A stretch of DNA of 64,000 nucleotides from Straminergon stramineum (Eukaryota > Streptophyta > Bryopsida > Hypnales > Calliergonaceae): contig OY987265.1 in NCBI GenBank assembly GCA_963920665.1, forward strand, positions 44,583,001 to 44,647,000, in the 5' to 3' direction. The translations under genes were made by a program, and so were the position numbers. Positions within the stretch are counted from its first letter, which is position 1, and every line of letters starts with the position of its first letter. The notes beneath the pieces are model-generated. The model was not told where the DNA came from, made no database searches, and saw only the letters and a program-made list of their open reading frames with translations. This document shows, piece after piece, positions 59,131-64,000 of the stretch.

Positions 59131-62100
59131 TACAGACAGTCTACAGTTGCAGTTCTACAGGACTTCTATATAATGAATATCAAAGAGGATTCTACTTTCG
59201 CTCAATATTCTATTGCATATATGGCAGATTACCACGCCACAAGGCCATGCTTAAAGAAAATGGACTAGATAATGCTCGAGAGCCAGGAGGCTTGAGAATA
59301 TTATCAGACATAATGTCAAGTCTAATAGTTCATTATAGACATCCGTATTTATACTTTTTGCAAATCTAAGGGTGTAGAAAGAGGGTATGTATTATAAGTT
59401 TTACTCCGTTATGCTTTTTTGACTATTCTATGGAATTTTGACAAATTTGTCATGAAAATCAGACTTGGCTCTATGAAATCTAGAAATACTTTTGTAGAGT
59501 AGGTTCATGAATATTTTCATGAGTGCATAACATTGTTTACCAATGCAATACGGTCCCTTCTTGCATCTTTTTTTTTTGGCCACATTTTTCAACAATCTTT
59601 CCGATATTTTTTCCAACACTCTTTTCAACGATCATTCGAACACTTTTTTCGAATGTCTTCTCAACATATCAAGTCCAACATTTTTAAGACACTAAAATAT
59701 GGAAAACTGAGAATTTTTTCTATCTGCCTTTGTGCAAGTGCAAAGAGTATAATTTTTTTCCACAAAAAATATTTGAGAAGTAGCATCTTTATTTTTTAAA
59801 ATGTGATTTTGAATTTTGAATTTTGAATTTTTTCACTACTTTTAAAATATCAAACATCAAAGTGTCCATTTTCTTGGCATTTTCCATTGTGTTTTTTTTG
59901 TGCATAACCTTTAGAGATAAATTTTTCTAGATCTGAATTTTTAGAAACATATTATTCTCAATGCTTTACAAATTATCTATATTTTCTTTCATTTTAAATT
60001 TTCTTTATTCCAACATGTCACAATATTCTAGTATTAAGATCATTTTGAACCAAAAACAAGTGTTTCTTACAATGATGTTTAAACCCAAATTTGTAACAAA
60101 CTATTGTAGACATTTACATCATGGAGATTATCATAACATGAGTCATGGAAACTTCCATATGTCTACCAAACTCATTAAAAGACAACACATTTGAAATGTT
60201 GAAAAAGCATCAAATAGTGGATAATTGTCTTGTACCTTTTGCCAACTTTCCTTATACATGGAAGTCAACTACCTTAATGCCTAAAGGCCTAGTAATCATT
60301 GACTAGTCAACTAGTAGTGTTCTCTAGGGGAGCTATTTTGATACGCAATTGAATCCAAATTTGTCACCTCAAGCAAATGTTTGATTGGTGAATATTGTCC
60401 AAGTCAATTAAGGACCATCATGCAAGAAAGATCTAAAGGCACTTGGGCTTGAGGCCAACCAAACCAACCTTACTCAAATTACTCAACTTACTATTTGCAA
60501 ACATCAAGGCCCTCAAGTGTTCCAAAAAAACTATGAAGTCATACCCCCTCGTCCTCAAAGATGTGGAAAGTAAGGTACACACACCTATAATCATCACTAA
60601 ATGCAACTAAAGATAGTTACTATTGAATGATAAAATACATTCTTACTAGTCTTTGAGAAGATTGAAAGGAATTCCAACTTGGTTTTGTATGTGTTCTTTT
60701 GGACACAATATGCATAAGTTACGAGTTTAAAAATATTAAACAGAGGTACATAATAAATTGATAATAGACTATAGTATTCATATAACATATATTTTGAGAA
60801 TTTATATCTAATTCTAGGCAAAAATCAAGACAACTAATGCGCCTTATGCCGTTGCCACATCAATTACCAAAGTTAAAGTAATTTTCGAATTTTTCTATTC
60901 AAAAAAACTTGGAAATTCAATAACTTTCACATCGTAGGTCCAAATGCCATGAAACAAAGCCCATGCACCCCTCCTCATTGAGGGCTTTCCAACGGTACCA
61001 ATCATGCAACCGGGGGGACATACAGGCCGGAAGATCTCAACCTAACAAACAAACAGCCTACCTTGGCCGATAACAATTTTGGGTGAATTTTGTTTTTATT
61101 GATTATGTGCTCGTGAGTTTTGTTTGTGTGGAAACTCAAATTCCAAAAGTTGCATTATTTCCCTTATGATTACAATTTGGAACTCAATCTGAACTGCAAG
61201 AATGTTTTAGGAATTCGCACTTCTACCATTAAGTTTCACCTAACTTACTTTGAGTCAAACTGTCTGTGCTTCAAAACTTAAGTCGGTAAGCTATGGGGAG
61301 AGAGCCCCGAGTGACCCCAGACTTTCATGCGATTGTGCTCATCTGCACGTGTCACGACGAAAGATTGAGACAATTCATTAAATGAAATTCTCATTGGAAT
61401 TTGCAAGCAGTCTACTCACTCTACAGTAATGAAATACTCACTCTATTATTGCACATTCACAATATAACCTGGAAAAACGAACATTCTTGAGGACAATTAC
61501 TGTCAATTTTGTTAGATTGGCGCAAGTATTGGCTCCACAAATTGTGACATAGCTTACATCTGCACAAAGATCTAAATACTAGGAGTAGAATAGATTTATG
61601 TTTTGAAAATGCGGGCCTTGAAAGGTAGGAGAGTTGTGGAATTCCAATAATTAATGAAATTGATGTTAACTTTTGCATGTCTTGTACTCTTTCTATGAGT
61701 ACATGTGACAAAAGTGCATTTGTCTTGTGGTGCAATGCAATTAGAGAGGATCGAGAGTATCATTAAAAAAAACTTAGGCTGAAATTCTAATGCTTCTTGA
61801 GTTAATATTCCTTCAAATTTGTAAAATTGGAAGATTTTTTTTGAAATTGGTACTTATAAACACATATTTGGAACCTTAGATGTATACCAGTCCTAATTTT
61901 CATAGTCCTTGTTTTAACCCCTCATCACCGAAGGGGATGAAAATTGTCCTCACATTGTTTGGTAGTCAAATTCAAAGTGTTGTTATTTTTGCATCCGATG
62001 TCCAAATTCGATAAAAACTTGTTGGAAAAGTTGTGCATATTAGTCTAGTTTCACTAGTAAAATTTTCAGATCAATACAAGATGTACTGAGTTTTTAAGAG

Positions 62101-62626
62101 CCCTTTGAAGTTCATACGTTCAATTTGAGTTCATTCTAATGGCTACAACTTTGGGGGCTTGTAACATTTTCTTAAAAGTTTTTTTTTCAATAAAGTTTTT
62201 TGGGTTTTGTTACTCTTAAAGTATAGTTATTGTGATCAAATTTTCATGTCAATCCAAGTTGTTTTGAATGTTTGGGAGCAATTCGAAGTTCAAAATCCAG
62301 TCATTTTTGCATTACAATGAACTTCTACGGCTTATAACTTCTTCATATGTGGTTTGTTTTCAATTATTTTTGTTGGAAATTTTTTGCATACTAGTCTAGT
62401 TTGTGTGGTTAAAATTTCATATCAATCAAAGAGGTAATGAGTGATTGAGAAGCATTTTAGTAGAGTTAGGTTCAACAAAAGATGTGATTTTTTGTTACTT
62501 TTTCCATTGTTTTTTGACATTTCCAAACAATTTTGCAAACACAATGAAGCACTTGAATGATATTTTTTTTCCACCAAAGTATTTGTCTATTGGTTTTGAA
62601 TCACTTGGTAGTCAATTTTTTTATTC
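59131..62626. other. AT-rich intergenic DNA, no gene seen
   Basis: Contains the short repeat at 59335-59405 and a run of degenerate TTTTTTCAACACT units at 59566-59660. Base-balanced stretches at 60940-61080 and 61260-61350 carry no recognisable exon. Confidence 0.5.
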
Positions 62627-62852
62627 ATTTGAGTAGATTTAGAAATCGAATTTCACCTCAAAATGTGTTTTTAAGAAAATTTTAGAATCTTTTTTCAACA
62701 CTAAAACATTATAATCGTTCAATCTATATGGTCAAATGACCCCAAATTTGTTTCACACCATCTACAACATGCACACTACAAGATTGTATGGTTGAGATTT
62801 TCATACTTCAGTGAAATTTAGACTTAGTTTTAGCACTTGAAAAGCAAGGATG
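62627..62852. repeat. Dispersed repeat, direct partner of 1013-1234
   Basis: See the partner entry. Shortly to its right begins the long repeat 62958-63879. Confidence 0.75.
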
Positions 62853-62957
62853 CTTTTATACATGTTTGGACTTGGGGCAATGAGGGGTTAAAGCTTTGTG
62901 AGTTGTAACTTGAATGTCACATTTTGGAGCTTTTAATTGTGCTAATTTAACCCCTAA

Positions 62958-63879
62958 AGGACCAACATGCATTTTTTGGCTACATAGCAATTTTAGGTAG
63001 GTACATGTGGCTAGAGATTTCCATATTTATGGCCCAAATTATAAAAGAAGGTGGGGACAAGGAATATCTTTCAAGTGCACTAAATTTTAGGACATTTGGA
63101 AGTACGAGTCAAAAGTTATGGCCTAATATGTTACTTTTTTTCGTAACTAGGCAGTTCGGGCAGATTACAAAAATTATTTTTTTCAAAAACTGAAATTTGA
63201 AATTGGTTTTCTAGAGTTATATATACTTGGAAAGCTTCGAATCATTCCCTTTTGGTCAAGGAGTCAAAAGTTATGAGGATTTTTTGTTTGCGGGCAATTA
63301 TGGATTCTCTACTCTAAAATAAACTTTAAAGTTCTTTATCTTATTCAATTTTCAATGTTTTTTGAAAAAAATAAAATCATAGGATGTAGATTGTCTATTA
63401 TAACGTAGCAACCATTGGGATTGGTATTTTTCAATTTCATAATTAAATTCTTAACAATTTAGTATTTTGAATCATTCTCTACTACTATCTACTTACTATT
63501 TTTTTCCTATATGTTGTACAATTCCAAATGATCTGAAATTTTTCAAGCATGTGGCCAACTTTCCTAGGAAAACAAATCCAAAGAAGCACCACCGTCATGG
63601 ACAATTTTTCATAGAAAAATTAGCTTGTGAAATGCACTTGCCCCATTTTTTGTAGGGCCAAAAAAATGATTTTAGTGAATTTAGATGCTTATATCTTGCA
63701 ATCCATGCAGTGAAAATTTCTTAAATTTTTATCACATGCTCTCAAGTCAGAATACTACAAGATCTTACAGTTACATGTGTCAAAAAAAGTTTTTTTCAAA
63801 AATTTGGTATTTGTATTAAAATTGGTAGTTTTGGAGAATTTTTAGTGAAAATGTAGTTATAGAACTTTAGGGGTTAACA
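62958..63879. repeat. Long dispersed repeat, direct partner of 51451-52352
   Basis: See the partner entry. The similarity ends about ten bases before the CACTACAAGAAG sequence at 63890. Confidence 0.85.
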
Positions 63880-63889
63880 AGCAACTACA

Positions 63890-64000
63890 CTACAAGAAGC
63901 TTTGTCTTATATCACTACTTGCTCCCTTTTTTAAAGTAAGGCCCAATTCAACTTCCTCAAAGTAGCTTCTTTCAATGCAAAGCCTCCTCCCTTTCGATTT
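63890..64000 (+). mobile_element. Possible left terminus of a CACTA-type element cut by the window edge
   Basis: CACTACAAGAAGC at 63890 fits the CACTA terminal consensus (CACTACAAGAAA-like) and resembles the start of the element at 9099. The rest of the element, its other terminus and any TSD lie outside the window, so this is tentative. Confidence 0.35.

Noticed and set aside
59533..59799. Phe/Ser/His-rich frame
   Set aside because: It arises from degenerate TTTTTTCAACACT units. It is a low-complexity translation.
1..64000. CRISPR arrays, bacterial operons, tRNA or rRNA genes
   Set aside because: The tandem repeats have no spacer-repeat regularity, and all supported genes are intron-bearing plant genes. 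I found no cloverleaf or rRNA-like segment by reading, though a covariance-model scan was not possible.

Overview
The window is nuclear DNA from a land plant. It is strongly AT-rich and mostly non-coding. It carries four recognisable plant genes with canonical GT..AG introns and one decayed gene copy, set in a sea of old dispersed repeats. The introns are mostly about 70 to 700 bp, shorter than is usual for conifers or large-genome ferns. A bryophyte or another seed-free plant would fit, but the sequence does not fix the lineage.

Layout. 1-5.1 kb: AT-rich repeat remnants, with an 81-bp minisatellite and an LTR-like promoter segment near the left edge. 5.2-8.1 kb: a base-balanced island with a damaged heavy-metal-associated (HMA) gene copy at 6.7-7.3 kb and a near-perfect hairpin at 7.94-8.07 kb. 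8.1-20.4 kb: repeats, including a complete non-autonomous CACTA-type transposon (9099-10307, TSD TAA) whose interior is a 0.57-kb foldback, a second large foldback (11.87-12.6 kb), and a GC-rich solo-LTR-like insertion (16949-18051). 20.5-22.7 kb: a four-exon glycerol-3-phosphate acyltransferase of the land-plant sn-2 (cutin/suberin) class. 25.9-29.7 kb: a ten-exon RPN8, a non-catalytic MPN subunit of the 26S proteasome lid. 34.2-39.4 kb, minus strand and convergent to RPN8: a twelve-exon PP2A scaffolding A subunit. 39.7-55.8 kb: repeats and minisatellites, including tandem arrays of about 180, 62 and 42 bp. 55.8-57.8 kb, minus strand: a four-exon HMA-domain gene with a long Tyr/Gly/Asp/Arg-rich N-terminus. 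This gene is the intact relative of the damaged copy at 6.7 kb. 58-64 kb: further repeats, including the second copy of a MITE-like element and a possible CACTA terminus at the right edge.

The genes are unrelated housekeeping or lineage-specific genes. They do not form a pathway or a cluster. The exon models of RPN8 (310 aa), PP2A-A (589 aa) and HMA (210 aa) join in phase from end to end. The GPAT model is in phase apart from an inferred tiny first coding exon. No tRNA, rRNA, CRISPR array, organellar insert or prokaryotic-type operon was seen.
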